DNA from: Pseudobacillus wudalianchiensis
GTDB taxonomy: Bacteria; Bacillota; Bacilli; Bacillales; Domibacillaceae
NCBI RefSeq assembly: GCF_001685015.1
Contig: NZ_MAYT01000032.1
Span: forward strand, 143,536-207,535
Length of the DNA: 64,000 bases
Direction of reading: 5' to 3'
The position numbers were made by a program, and so were the translations under genes. The notes beneath the pieces are model-generated. The model ran no database searches. It saw only the letters and a program-made list of their open reading frames with translations, and was not told where the DNA came from. Each line of letters opens with the position of its first letter. Position 1 is the stretch's first letter. Of the stretch, positions 9,766 to 18,926 are shown in pieces.

Positions 9766-10509
9766 ATGTCACCATTTAAAAGAACCGATATGTTTACCGT
9801 ATTTTTACTTGCTGCCCTCATCATTATTTTAATTGAGGCGACATTTTTTCATAGTGATTTTGTGTTTTCCCTCTTCTTCGGAGTAGCTATGATTTATTTC
9901 GGAAGAAAATGGAATGCTAGCTGGTTTGGCAAGCTGTTATTTTGGTTTGGAGTCTTTTTATCCGTCATGATGATTCTAAGCATGATGAGTTTACGAATGC
10001 TTGTTTTAGCCGCTTTGATTTATATGTTGTATCGCTTTTTCCAATCAAAGAAAGAACCGACACGTTTCACCGCATCAGTAGACACGGTTAATTCTATGCC
10101 GATGGAGCCGGGTGAATCCATTAAGCATTCTTTTTTAAAAAATAAATTATTCTCTGTTCAGTCTACCCCAGAGCATTCATATGAATGGAAAGACATTCAT
10201 ATTCAAGGAGCGCTCGGCGATATTACGGTCGATGTGAGCAATACTGTTTTGCCGAAAGGAACCGCTATTATCTCCATTAGACAGATGATTGGGAAAGTAA
10301 AGGTCGACATTCCGTATGAAATTCCCGTGCGCATTCGCTTTTCGACCATTGTAGGTAACGCTCATTTGTTTCAACGTTTCCCCGTTCCTCTTTGGAATGA
10401 TACGTTATATTTCGAAGATGAACATTATAATGAGCAGGAAGGTGCAGAAACAACAATTGTTCTTCTCATTTCCACTGTGATCGGCGATGTGGAGGTGAAT
10501 CGGGTATGA
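9766..10509 (+). CDS. liaF: LiaF, inhibitor of the LiaRS two-component system
   Basis: Membrane protein of 247 residues with four hydrophobic segments in the first 115 residues and a soluble C-terminal LiaF-type beta domain (about 130-247, with DVSNTVLPKG and IGDVEV). LiaF keeps LiaS silent without envelope stress. ATG 9766 follows GGAGGAAAAAGA; an upstream in-frame start at 9685 would place the terminator inside the gene. Overlaps liaS by 4 bp. No liaG gene is present. Confidence 0.88.
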   Translation: MSPFKRTDMFTVFLLAALIIILIEATFFHSDFVFSLFFGVAMIYFGRKWNASWFGKLLFWFGVFLSVMMILSMMSLRMLVLAALIYMLYRFFQSKKEPTRFTASVDTVNSMPMEPGESIKHSFLKNKLFSVQSTPEHSYEWKDIHIQGALGDITVDVSNTVLPKGTAIISIRQMIGKVKVDIPYEIPVRIRFSTIVGNAHLFQRFPVPLWNDTLYFEDEHYNEQEGAETTIVLLISTVIGDVEVNRV

Positions 10510-11591
10510 ACATTTTTGCGAAGCAAATTCGGCAGGTTTTTTTAGCTGTTCTTTTTGTAAGCGGCGTTCTCATTGCCGCCTTTGAAATGAGCTTTCCACA
10601 CCCGACATGGAGGGACTACTTCGAGCAGAGGCTGTTTGACCTTCCGCTTGCGGTGTTTATAGCGGCGGTGGCGGTCGGCACCGCTTTCTTGTTTGGTGCA
10701 TTGTACGGATGGGGCCAATGGATGTCTTTAAAAACACTCGATCAACGGCTTGATTCGCTTATTTCTGGAAAAGAGGCGGAAGAGAAAGATCGCAATATGC
10801 TGTCCGCTGATTTTTCAAATATTGAACAAAAGTTTCAGCAGCTTGAGCGTGTTGTTGCCGAACAGAAGCAAGCAGCCCGCCGTCTTGCCAGAGAAAAGGC
10901 GGAAAGCCAGGAAACGCTCATTCAGGAGATGGTTTCGCAGGAAAGACAGCGGCTTGCGAGAGAATTGCATGATTCGGTTTCGCAACAGCTATTCGCAGCC
11001 TCCATGATGATGTCAGCTATTAACGAGAACCGTGATTCCGCGCCATCAATGGAAACGAAACAGCTGGCCATGGTAGAAGAAATGATCCAGCAGTCCCAAT
11101 TAGAAATGCGGGCGCTGCTTTTGCATTTGCGGCCGGTTCCATTGAATGGAAAGTCTCTAAAAGAGGGGATTGATGATCTTCTCGTTGAATTGACACAAAA
11201 AGTACCCTTGGCTATTCACTGGACGACAGAAGACATTAGCATGGACCGGGCAATGGAGGACCACCTTTTCCGAATTGTGCAAGAATCGATTTCTAATACG
11301 CTGCGCCATGCTAAGGCCAGCCGACTAGACGTGCTGAACGTATGGAGAAATGGTTTTGTCATTTTACGGATTAGTGATGATGGAGTCGGCTTTGATCCGG
11401 AACAGACAAAGATGGGCTCTTATGGCCTGCAAAATATGCACGAGCGCGCCATTGAAATTGGCGGAACATTAAAAATCGTTTCATTACCGGCTCAGGGAAC
11501 GAAGCTCGAAGTCAAAGTACCGCTCTCACAGCAGCACCCAGATCAGACACAAACCGAAAAATCAGAAGAAAAGGTGGAAATGAACGAATGA
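10506..11591 (+). CDS. liaS: LiaS, sensor histidine kinase
   Basis: Kinase of 361 residues: two N-terminal membrane helices (9-28 and 47-68), a coiled linker, a HisKA_3 phosphoacceptor block with His155 in [13 protein letters not shown], and a HATPase domain (G-box DDGVGFD, then [10 protein letters not shown]). It phosphorylates LiaR when cell-wall antibiotics act. The short extracellular loop is typical of intramembrane-sensing kinases. Overlaps liaR by 4 bp. Confidence 0.92.
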   Translation: MNIFAKQIRQVFLAVLFVSGVLIAAFEMSFPHPTWRDYFEQRLFDLPLAVFIAAVAVGTAFLFGALYGWGQWMSLKTLDQRLDSLISGKEAEEKDRNMLSADFSNIEQKFQQLERVVAEQKQAARRLAREKAESQETLIQEMVSQERQRLARELHDSVSQQLFAASMMMSAINENRDSAPSMETKQLAMVEEMIQQSQLEMRALLLHLRPVPLNGKSLKEGIDDLLVELTQKVPLAIHWTTEDISMDRAMEDHLFRIVQESISNTLRHAKASRLDVLNVWRNGFVILRISDDGVGFDPEQTKMGSYGLQNMHERAIEIGGTLKIVSLPAQGTKLEVKVPLSQQHPDQTQTEKSEEKVEMNE

Positions 11592-12220
11592 TAAGAGTTC
11601 TTCTTGTAGATGATCATGAAATGGTGCGCATTGGCGTGTCTGCCTATTTAATGGCCCAGCCGGATATTCAGGTAGAAGCCGAAGCGGAGGATGGGGAAAA
11701 AGCAGTGTCGGCTGCCCTCGAACTAAAGCCCGATATTATTTTGATGGATCTAGTTATGCCAAAAATGGACGGAATTGAAGCAACTAAACGAATTGTTGAA
11801 AAGTGGCCTGAAGCCAAAATTATTATTGTGACAAGCTTTCTTGACGATGAGAAGGTGTACCCGGCATTAGAAGCAGGAGCAGTGAGTTACATTTTAAAAA
11901 CCTCAAAAGCCAGTGCCATCGCAGAGGCCATCCGCAAAACATACGAAGGGGAACCGGTACTAGAGCCAGAAGTAACTGGTAAAATGATGAAGCGCATGCG
12001 CCAAGGCCAAACGGTTCCCCTTCACGAAGAATTAACGGAAAGGGAACGGGAAGTGCTGCTGCTGATCGCCCAAGGAAAATCGAACCAGGAAATTGCCGAT
12101 GAACTGTACATCTCTTTAAAAACAGTGAAGACCCATGTGAGCAATATCTTATCGAAGCTTGAGGTGAACGATCGGACACAAGCTGTCATTTATGCTTTCC
12201 AAAACAGGCTTGTCCATTAG
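11588..12220 (+). CDS. liaR: LiaR, NarL/LuxR-type response regulator
   Basis: Regulator of 210 residues: receiver domain 1-120 with acidic pocket Asp8/Asp9 and phosphoacceptor Asp54 (LMDLVMP), Lys near 104, and a LuxR-type helix-turn-helix at about 145-205 ([20 protein letters not shown]). It activates liaIH. Last gene of the module; the terminator after it overlaps the start of an opposing small gene. Confidence 0.92.
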   Translation: MIRVLLVDDHEMVRIGVSAYLMAQPDIQVEAEAEDGEKAVSAALELKPDIILMDLVMPKMDGIEATKRIVEKWPEAKIIIVTSFLDDEKVYPALEAGAVSYILKTSKASAIAEAIRKTYEGEPVLEPEVTGKMMKRMRQGQTVPLHEELTEREREVLLLIAQGKSNQEIADELYISLKTVKTHVSNILSKLEVNDRTQAVIYAFQNRLVH

Positions 12221-12223
12221 GAG

Positions 12224-12394
12224 TTAAGGAATTAAATCGCCAATGGAACGAAAAAGGAACCGGATAAACATCCACAAAATCCGAAACGGCCATAAAATAA
12301 TTTGAAATAGAAGCTCTTCAAATAAAAACTCAAATAGTTCAGACGCTCCTTCACGGATGCGTCTTTTTTTCTTTTTAGGGGATGTTTGAGACAT
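12224..12394 (-). CDS. Small basic/hydrophobic protein, 56 residues, unrecognised
   Basis: Short minus-strand reading frame with ATG at 12394 and TAA at 12224-12226. The N-terminus is lysine/arginine rich (SPKKKKRRIREG), followed by an acidic amphipathic stretch (ELFEFLFEELL) and a hydrophobic, aromatic helix (IILWPFRILWMFIRFLFR) ending SIGDLIP. AAAGGA lies ten bases before ATG. The composition looks like a membrane-associated micro-protein. Its first codons coincide with the T run and stem of the plus-strand liaR terminator (12341-12370). I do not recognise a family; reality rests on reading-frame quality and fit to the gap between liaR and the next gene. Confidence 0.6.
   Translation of the reverse strand: MSQTSPKKKKRRIREGASELFEFLFEELLFQIILWPFRILWMFIRFLFRSIGDLIP
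12341..12370 (+). terminator. Terminator of the lia operon
   Basis: AGACGC...GCGTCT stem with a secondary TCC/GGA pairing, followed by seven T and CTTTTT. Overlaps the first codons of the opposing 56-residue gene. Confidence 0.8.
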
Positions 12395-12523
12395 CGTTTT
12401 TCAGTCCTTTGTATAGTTTGTCTCTCTATACGGCTGATCGGAAAAAAAGTTTCGCTCGTAATCAGGTAGATTTGGATAATAAATCCCCGGTTTTGGCTAA
12501 TAAAAACCTATTTTTCGATTATA

Positions 12524-12563
12524 AAATCTGTACATCATTCTTTTGTGGAAAGTGTACGGATTT
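12524..12563. promoter_or_regulatory. Inverted repeat upstream of the aminotransferase gene
   Basis: Arms AAATCTGTACA (12524-12534) and TGTACGGATTT (12553-12563) in the 300-base non-coding stretch before 12693. A candidate operator; no consensus is known to me. Nothing else certain is seen in 12395-12692. Confidence 0.4.
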
Positions 12564-12692
12564 TCCCCTTTATTTTTTGGGCATTTTTGTACAAAAAGAC
12601 CATAGTTTATAAATGTAAAAGAAGATAGAGTAAAGATACAAAAAACTTTGCTAAGACAGCAAGAAGAATGGAAGGGATGGTGATCCATTTTC

Positions 12693-13868
12693 ATGCGCTA
12701 TCAATCGCAAAGAATTGCCCAAATTCCGCCGTACATGTTTGCTGAATTCAATAAAAAGAAAAGGATGATGCAAGAAGCGGGAGTAGATGTGATTGATTTA
12801 GGGATAGGAGATCCGGATCTGCCGACTCCGCAGCATATTACAGATAAGTTGGCGGAAGAGCTTGCCTATCCGGAAAACTTTAAGTATCCCAGTTTCATTG
12901 GCTGCCTCGATTTTAGAAAGGCAGTAGCTGAATTTTACAAGCGGGAATTTAACGTGGATGTAGACCCGGAAACAGAAGTGCTGGCTTTGATTGGTTCAAA
13001 AGAGGGACTCGCCCATTTAGTGCCGACAGTGATTGATCCGGGAGAAGTTGTGCTTGCGCCGGACCCCGGCTATCCGCCATATCGTATGGCAATTTCTCTT
13101 GCAGGCGGGCAATTATATACGATGCCGCTCCTGCAGGAATATAATTTTGAACCTCAGTTTCAGAATATTCCTGAAACGATTGCTAATCAAGCTAAGCTGA
13201 TGTTTTTAAATTATCCGGGTAATCCAACCGCTGCGACGGTTGACACAAATTTTTTTCGTCAAGCGGTTGCGTTTGCAGAAAAGCACCAAATCGTCATTGC
13301 TCATGATGCTGCTTACAATATGGTGACCTTCGGCGATTATCGGGCACCGAGTATTTTACAAGTGGACGGAGCAAAAAAAGTCGCTGTGGAGTTTGGCTCC
13401 TTATCAAAAACGTACAGCATGACGGGCTGGCGGATTGGCTATGTGGTGGGCAATAAAGAAGTCATTAAAGCGTTGTCTATCTATAAAAGCAATACAGATA
13501 CTGGCCAATTTACTCCGATCCAGAAAGCGGCCGCTTATGCTTTAACGGGCAGCCAGGGGTGTGTGAAGGCAAACAATGAAGTGTACGCTGAACGGATGAA
13601 ATCGATGACGACGGCTTTGAAAGCAATCGGCGTCAAGACAGAGGAAACACGCGGCACGTTCTTTATTTGGGCACCCGTGCCAGATGGCTACACATCAGCC
13701 GAATTTGCCAACCGTGTCCTAGAAAAAACAGGCGTGATTATCACGCCGGGTGATGCGTTTGGAACACATGGCGAAGGCTATTTCCGCCTTTCGTTGTCTG
13801 TGCCGACTGACCGATTGACAGAAGCGATTCATCGCATGAAAAAAGAGCTTACCATTATCACAAATTAA
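12693..13868 (+). CDS. Class I/II aminotransferase, LL-diaminopimelate aminotransferase-like
   Basis: PLP enzyme of 391 residues, fold type I. Schiff-base Lys239 in GSLSKTYSMTGWRIGY; PLP-phosphate residues SKEG near 102-105, Asn-Tyr-Pro-Gly-Asn-Pro block at 173-178 and Asp205. Overall it falls near the DapL / YugH-type group. Sixteen bases separate it from an aldehyde dehydrogenase in the same operon, so a catabolic role (amino acid or diamine to semialdehyde, then acid) is more likely than lysine synthesis. GGTGAT eight bases before ATG sets the start. Confidence 0.82.
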   Translation: MRYQSQRIAQIPPYMFAEFNKKKRMMQEAGVDVIDLGIGDPDLPTPQHITDKLAEELAYPENFKYPSFIGCLDFRKAVAEFYKREFNVDVDPETEVLALIGSKEGLAHLVPTVIDPGEVVLAPDPGYPPYRMAISLAGGQLYTMPLLQEYNFEPQFQNIPETIANQAKLMFLNYPGNPTAATVDTNFFRQAVAFAEKHQIVIAHDAAYNMVTFGDYRAPSILQVDGAKKVAVEFGSLSKTYSMTGWRIGYVVGNKEVIKALSIYKSNTDTGQFTPIQKAAAYALTGSQGCVKANNEVYAERMKSMTTALKAIGVKTEETRGTFFIWAPVPDGYTSAEFANRVLEKTGVIITPGDAFGTHGEGYFRLSLSVPTDRLTEAIHRMKKELTIITN

Positions 13869-13884
13869 GGGGAGAGATCATTTT

Positions 13885-15411
13885 ATGAGTAATCAAACAG
13901 TAAAAGACGCAGCTCAAAAAGAGACAGCAGTGAAAAGATATTTAAACTTTATTAACGGTGAATGGGTAGAGTCTGAATCCGGAAAATACACACAAAACAC
14001 GAATCCAGTAAACGGCGAAGTACTGGGCGAAGTCGTCGCTTCTACAAAAGCGGATGTCGATAAAGCAGTCCAAGCGGCAAAAGAAGCACAAAAGAAATGG
14101 CGCCTTGTTCCAGCTCCTGAGCGTGCTGATCTATTATATAAAGTGGCTGATTTATTAAAAGAGCGCAAAGAGGATTTAGCTCAAGTGTTAACAACGGAAA
14201 TGGGCAAAGTGATTGCGGAAGCAAGAGGAGAAGTGCAGGAAGCGATTGACATGGCATTCTATATGGCGGGTGAAGGCCGCCGTATGTTTGGCGACACGGT
14301 TCCGTCTGAGCTTCGTAATAAATTTGCGATGAGCGTTCGCGTTCCGGTTGGAATTGCGGGATTAATTACGCCTTGGAACTTCCCAATCGCGATCGCTTCC
14401 TGGAAGTCACTGCCGGCGCTTGTCACTGGAAATGCTGTTGTCTGGAAGCCGGCGTCTGAAACGCCATTTTTAGCTGGGGAATTTGTGAAAATTTACGAGG
14501 AAGCTGGGCTGCCAAAAGGACTCTTAAATCTTGTCTATGGCTCTGGAAGCGAAGTAGGAAATGCCATTGTAGAGCATCCGGATATTGATATCGTTTCATT
14601 TACGGGCTCTAATGAAGTCGGCAAGCAGATTAATGGCCGTGCCGGTGAGCTCTTAAAACGTACATCCCTTGAGATGGGCGGAAAAAATGCTGTCACTGTA
14701 CTTGAAGATGCGGATATTGATCTTGCGGTAGATGGGATCATCTGGAGTGCATTTGGAACGAGCGGACAAAGATGTACAGCCTGCAGCCGTATTATTGTTC
14801 ATGAGTCGGTAAAAGCAGAGCTGGAGCAAAAGCTGCTGAAACGCATGGAAACATTGAAAGTCGGTGACGGGCTTGATGAATCCGTGGATGTAGGGCCTGT
14901 TATCAACCGTGCATCTCTTGAGAGAATTCATGAATATGTGAAAATCGGCAAGGACGAAGGAGCCAAATTGTTAAAAGGCGGCGAGATCCTCACTGAGAAT
15001 GGTTTGGATAAAGGAAACTTCTATGCGCCAACTTTATTTACAGATGTAAAATCTGATATGAGAATTGCCCAGGAAGAAATCTTCGGTCCGGTCGTTTCCA
15101 TTATCCCGGTGGAAAGCTTAGAAGAAGCGATTGAAGTGAATAACAGCGTAGAATTCGGTTTATCAAGCTCCATTTTCACGGGTGACATAAATCGTGCGTT
15201 CCAAGCGATGAGAGATTTGGATACAGGTATTGTATACATCAATGCCGGAACAACAGGGGCCGAAATCCATCTTCCATTCGGAGGAACAAAAGGAACTGGA
15301 AACGGCCATCGTGATTCAGGTGTTGCTTCATTAGATGTTTATACGGAATGGAAGTCTGTTTATGTAGATTATAGCGGCAAGATTCAACGTGCCCAAATTG
15401 ATAACTATTAA
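13885..15411 (+). CDS. Aldehyde dehydrogenase, possibly semialdehyde-specific (ALDH7-like C-terminus)
   Basis: Full-length ALDH of 508 residues: N-terminal segment FINGEWVES, substrate/NAD motif TPWNFPIAIASWK (162-174), catalytic Glu263 (LEMGGK) and Cys297 (SGQRCTAC). The C-terminus (AGTTGAEIHLPFGGTKGTGNG) resembles amino-adipate semialdehyde / P6C dehydrogenases rather than betaine aldehyde dehydrogenases. Co-transcribed with the aminotransferase before it. A role in lysine, aminovalerate or similar degradation is inferred but the substrate is not proven. Confidence 0.82.
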   Translation: MSNQTVKDAAQKETAVKRYLNFINGEWVESESGKYTQNTNPVNGEVLGEVVASTKADVDKAVQAAKEAQKKWRLVPAPERADLLYKVADLLKERKEDLAQVLTTEMGKVIAEARGEVQEAIDMAFYMAGEGRRMFGDTVPSELRNKFAMSVRVPVGIAGLITPWNFPIAIASWKSLPALVTGNAVVWKPASETPFLAGEFVKIYEEAGLPKGLLNLVYGSGSEVGNAIVEHPDIDIVSFTGSNEVGKQINGRAGELLKRTSLEMGGKNAVTVLEDADIDLAVDGIIWSAFGTSGQRCTACSRIIVHESVKAELEQKLLKRMETLKVGDGLDESVDVGPVINRASLERIHEYVKIGKDEGAKLLKGGEILTENGLDKGNFYAPTLFTDVKSDMRIAQEEIFGPVVSIIPVESLEEAIEVNNSVEFGLSSSIFTGDINRAFQAMRDLDTGIVYINAGTTGAEIHLPFGGTKGTGNGHRDSGVASLDVYTEWKSVYVDYSGKIQRAQIDNY

Positions 15412-15429
15412 TTTTTCCTAGACTACACA

Positions 15430-15486
15430 AAAAACAAGCAGGAGTGCCTCGCATAAAAGCGCGATTGCATTTCTGCTTGTTTTTTC
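15430..15486. terminator. Bidirectional terminator between ALDH and CdaR-type gene
   Basis: Long imperfect stem AAACAAGCAG...CTGCTTGTT with an inner TGC/GCA pairing; A run on one side and T run on the other, between convergent genes. Confidence 0.82.
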
Positions 15487-15498
15487 ACAAAGACATGA

Positions 15499-16710
15499 CT
15501 AGGTCGTGCGAGCGGGCTGTTCATTTACTTCTTCGTAACAGCGAATAGCCATGTAAAGCAGCATGCAATCTTGAAAGCTGCCTGTATCGATTGCGGTTGC
15601 TTCGCTGATTTTTTCTAATCGGTAAATAATCGTATTGCGGTGAATAAACATGTTGCGGGCTGCTTCGCTTAAATTTAAATTGTATTGGCAGTATGTTAAA
15701 AAAGTTGCAGCTAGTATATCGTAATTATCCAGCTCAGTGAGCGGCTGAATCATGTTCAGGAGTTTTCTTTGGAGGTCAGGTGTAATGTCTTTCGGCAACA
15801 GCTGGAAAGTTGTCTGCTTTTCATTGTAAATAAAAATGCCTGATTCGGCAGCCTTTTTTCTCCCGAGAATCATCGCTTTTTCAGCATTCCGAAAAGAGTC
15901 CGCAATGCCGCTAATCCCCTTTTGAATGTCACCGATGGCGATGGAAGCAGACAAATGATATTTTGTCTCCAAAAAGTTATTTAGCTTAAGAAGCTTCTGC
16001 TCTAAAGAGGAAACGAGAGCCTTGTAGCTTTGTTCGGCAGCAGTAGGTTTTACAATGAGCAGCTGCTCAATATTAATAAAGGAAACAATATCTTCTTCGG
16101 AATCACGAAAAATTAAATAAAGATAATCCAAGAGGTCCCGTTGAAAGTAGGGGAGTGAATAAGGATCCTGAAGTTCGTTGGAGACCGCTTGTGTATGTAT
16201 AGGACGATGAATATCTATTAAAATACAGGTCCGGCAGAGGTTTTGATTATAACCGAGAGTTTTGGCATATTGAATCATCCGTTCATCTTGCTCATCCGTC
16301 TCATAATGGATAATTTGCTGAATAAACACTTCGACCATTTTAGACTCTAGCTCTTTCATTTCTTTATGGAAAGCATCCTGGCACATCATTTCCACCTGGT
16401 TTTTCACAAGGTGAACGTATTTTTCAACTTCTGCAGGTTCTCCGACAATGCCCAGTACGCCAACCGCTTTGTTGTTAATCATAATAGGCACAGAGACGCC
16501 AGGAAGGATTGGTCCAATTCCTTCATTGCGGCAATTAATTAATCCTTTTTTTCTAATAACATCAAGGGAAGGACGGTGGAAGAGTCCTAATCTTTCCTTA
16601 TCAGTGGACCCGATAATATACCCTTCATTGTCTGTGATGCTGATGGGATAACCTAAAACAGCACTTGTTTTTTCCGCGATGTCTTGAGCGATATGCTCTA
16701 AAATTTTCAC
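15499..16710 (-). CDS. CdaR/PucR-family regulator (sugar-diacid recognition domain)
   Basis: Regulator of about 403 residues. N-terminal diacid-recognition domain (1-135: ILEHIAQDIAEKTSAVLG, ITDNEGYIIGST, ILPGVSVPIMINN, GVLGIVGEP), a GGDEF-like middle, and a C-terminal PucR helix-turn-helix (LSEAARNMFIHRNTIIYRLEKI). GTG 16710 is preferred because AAGGGGTG lies six bases before it. It is divergent from the ThDP enzyme at 16831 and convergent with the aldehyde dehydrogenase; I infer it activates one or both. The family usually senses glycerate, glycolate or related acids. A paralogue lies at 28284. Confidence 0.86.
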   Translation of the reverse strand: MKILEHIAQDIAEKTSAVLGYPISITDNEGYIIGSTDKERLGLFHRPSLDVIRKKGLINCRNEGIGPILPGVSVPIMINNKAVGVLGIVGEPAEVEKYVHLVKNQVEMMCQDAFHKEMKELESKMVEVFIQQIIHYETDEQDERMIQYAKTLGYNQNLCRTCILIDIHRPIHTQAVSNELQDPYSLPYFQRDLLDYLYLIFRDSEEDIVSFINIEQLLIVKPTAAEQSYKALVSSLEQKLLKLNNFLETKYHLSASIAIGDIQKGISGIADSFRNAEKAMILGRKKAAESGIFIYNEKQTTFQLLPKDITPDLQRKLLNMIQPLTELDNYDILAATFLTYCQYNLNLSEAARNMFIHRNTIIYRLEKISEATAIDTGSFQDCMLLYMAIRCYEEVNEQPARTT

Positions 16711-16830
16711 TGACAGCACCCCTTATTGGTAAAAATGCTTGGTGATCAAAAATAGAATATTGACCAGATTATATCATATTTTCTGTTGTGAATAGACGAA
16801 CTATTTAGAATTTTAAAGAGAAGGCAGGGA

Positions 16831-18501
16831 ATGAAAATGGTGAATTTATCCGGTGGTCAGGCAATCGTAAAAGTAATGGAGAAGGAGGGAATAAGAAAAG
16901 CATTTTGTGTACCAGGCGAAAGCTATCTAGGAGTGATTGATGCTCTTTATGAGCATCCCTCTATTCAACTGATTTCCACCCGTCATGAGGGAGGCGCTTC
17001 TTTCATGGCAGAAGCTTATGCAAAGGCATCAGGCGGGACAGGGGTTTGCATGGCGACACGAGGACCGGGAGCGGCTAATCTTTCCATTGGCCTGCATACC
17101 GCCATGCAGGACTCCACACCGCTGGTTGCTTTAATCGGTCAAGTAGAGCGGCCGTTTAAAGGGAAGGAGGCTTTCCAAGAGGTAGACTTTACTGCTTTTT
17201 TCAGCCACTTATGTAAATGGGCAGTAGAAATCGAATCTGTTGAACGTATTCCTGAGTTGCTTCATCGGGCATTTTATATAGCGAGATCCGGCCGGCCAGG
17301 ACCAGTCGTTGTATCGCTTCCTCATGATATGCTCGCGGATACGGCTGAATATATCGAGCAGCATGTGCAGCAGGAATCAGTACCTGTGCCGTCAGATGCA
17401 GCTGTCCGCACAGCACTTGAAAAAATTCGAACAGCGGAGCGGCCTATTATCATTGCTGGAGGAGGCGTGACACGAACGAAATCAGCTGATTTACTCGTCC
17501 GCTTCGCTGAAACGATGAATGTTCCCGTTGTGACAGCTTTCCGGAGGTTTGATGCTTTTCCGAATAGCCACTCTCATTATGCTGGCTCGTTAGGTTTCGG
17601 TTCAGATAAAGGGCTGCTTGACTACATTAAGCAGGCCGATCTCGTCATTGCATTAGGCACCCGCTTTTCGCAAGTGACGACACAGGACTATACGCTGCTT
17701 GGAGAGCAGACAAAGCTTATTCAGGTTGATATTTCACCAGATAGCATTGGTAAAGTATATTCTCCTATTCTTGGTATAACGGCAGATGTGAAACAGTTTT
17801 TACAAAAGGCAATAGAGGGGGCTGTTCCCGTAAAAGATGAAGAAAGAGAGCGGGCAGTTGTGAATTTGCATGCAGCGTATCTTTCTTTTTCCTCTGCGCC
17901 AAAAGATTACGCAGACCAATATGTTGATATGGACGGTATGCTTTATGACATTGTGCAAGCATTTCCACAAGACGCTATTTTAACGAGTGATGCCGGCAAT
18001 TTTTTCGGCTGGCTCTCCCGTTATTACCGCTTCGATCATCAAAATACGTACATCGGCCCGACATCGGGAGCAATGGGGTACGGGTTGCCAGCTGCCATTG
18101 GGGCTAAAATAGCCCAGCCTGATAAAATGGTCGTTTCTTTTTCTGGAGACGGCGGCTTCATGATGACGATGCAAGAACTCGAAACAGCTGCTCGTTTCAA
18201 TGTTCCTGTAATAGCCATTGTGGTGAACAATAATATGTATGGAACGATCCGGGCCCATCAGGAAAAGCATTTTCCGGGCCGAGTCGTGGCAACAGAACTG
18301 TCCAATGCCAATTTCGCCGAACTAGCCAAATTATTCGGCTGCTATGGAGAGCAAGTAACGAAGAATGAAGATTTTTTGCCAGCTTTAGAAAAGGCAAAAG
18401 CGAGCGGGCGTCCAGCGGTGATCGAAGTGTTGACGAATCCAGCCATTTTGTCCGCCAGCCAATCAAAAGTGATTCATTCAAATGCAGAAAGGATAAATTA
18501 A
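16831..18501 (+). CDS. Thiamine diphosphate-dependent enzyme, acetolactate synthase-like
   Basis: ThDP enzyme of 556 residues with the three-domain decarboxylase/carboligase layout. Pyr domain with catalytic Glu53 (STRHEGGASFMAEAYA), central FAD-like domain (IIIAGGGV near 206), PP domain with GDGGFMMTMQELE and the downstream Asn-Asn (VVNNNMYG). The glutamate argues against glyoxylate carboligase, which lacks it. There is no small regulatory subunit gene nearby, so it is probably a catabolic carboligase or decarboxylase rather than the valine/isoleucine enzyme. Controlled perhaps by the divergent CdaR-type regulator. Start may be ATG 16831 or 16837. Confidence 0.83.
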   Translation: MKMVNLSGGQAIVKVMEKEGIRKAFCVPGESYLGVIDALYEHPSIQLISTRHEGGASFMAEAYAKASGGTGVCMATRGPGAANLSIGLHTAMQDSTPLVALIGQVERPFKGKEAFQEVDFTAFFSHLCKWAVEIESVERIPELLHRAFYIARSGRPGPVVVSLPHDMLADTAEYIEQHVQQESVPVPSDAAVRTALEKIRTAERPIIIAGGGVTRTKSADLLVRFAETMNVPVVTAFRRFDAFPNSHSHYAGSLGFGSDKGLLDYIKQADLVIALGTRFSQVTTQDYTLLGEQTKLIQVDISPDSIGKVYSPILGITADVKQFLQKAIEGAVPVKDEERERAVVNLHAAYLSFSSAPKDYADQYVDMDGMLYDIVQAFPQDAILTSDAGNFFGWLSRYYRFDHQNTYIGPTSGAMGYGLPAAIGAKIAQPDKMVVSFSGDGGFMMTMQELETAARFNVPVIAIVVNNNMYGTIRAHQEKHFPGRVVATELSNANFAELAKLFGCYGEQVTKNEDFLPALEKAKASGRPAVIEVLTNPAILSASQSKVIHSNAERIN

Positions 18502-18513
18502 TAACATGGGTAG

Positions 18514-18547
18514 GCGGTACTGGAGACAAGTACCGCTTTTTTTGCTT
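18514..18547 (+). terminator. Terminator after the ThDP enzyme
   Basis: GCGGTACT/AGTACCGC stem with loop GGAGACA and seven T. Confidence 0.92.
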
Positions 18548-18620
18548 TCTAGAACAAGATGATAGATTAACAGGAAGTGGTAATGATAGAGTAGTATATA
18601 TGGAAAAAGGGGGATTTGCT

Positions 18621-18926
18621 GTGTATGTAGTTCACTCCACATTCTCTGTGAGGGATAACCAGGCAGAAGAAGTGATTTCAATTTATCAAAATCGTTCACG
18701 TTTAGTAGATAAAGCAGAGGGGTTTCAACATTTTTTGTTATTGCAAAATGATAAAAAGCCTGGTGAGTTAACGGTTCAATTGGCTTTTGAATCAAAATCC
18801 TCTTATTTAGCATGGGTCCGAAGTGAAGAATTTAAAAAAATTCATGAGCTAGAAAAAAATTATCCGGATAAAGAATTATCAGCCGTTATTCCAACAGTTC
18901 GCCAGTTTCAAGTGGTGGCAACATGA
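18621..18926 (+). CDS. Antibiotic biosynthesis monooxygenase (ABM) domain protein, HmoA-like
   Basis: Protein of 101 residues with a single ABM fold (ferredoxin-like), the fold of heme-degrading monooxygenases HmoA/HmoB and IsdG. Typical traits are the N-terminal beta strand (YVVHSTFSVRDNQ), GFQHFLLLQND in the middle and AWVRSEEFKKIHE with Trp, Phe and His. The GTG at 18621 is chosen because AAAAGGGGGA precedes it by six bases; the in-frame ATG at 18600 would place that site inside the gene. It heads the B12/PAS-STAS cluster and overlaps the next gene by 4 bp. If it degrades heme, it could feed the neighbouring sensor genes with a signal; this is inference. Confidence 0.8.
   Translation: MYVVHSTFSVRDNQAEEVISIYQNRSRLVDKAEGFQHFLLLQNDKKPGELTVQLAFESKSSYLAWVRSEEFKKIHELEKNYPDKELSAVIPTVRQFQVVAT

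Noticed and set aside
12570..12610. Sigma-54 promoter (TTGGGCATTTTTGTA) before the aminotransferase
   Set aside because: The -12 element lacks TTGC and the spacing does not fit; no sigma-54 activator is nearby.
16831..18501. Glyoxylate carboligase assignment for the ThDP enzyme
   Set aside because: The catalytic glutamate is present, whereas glyoxylate carboligase has a hydrophobic residue there.
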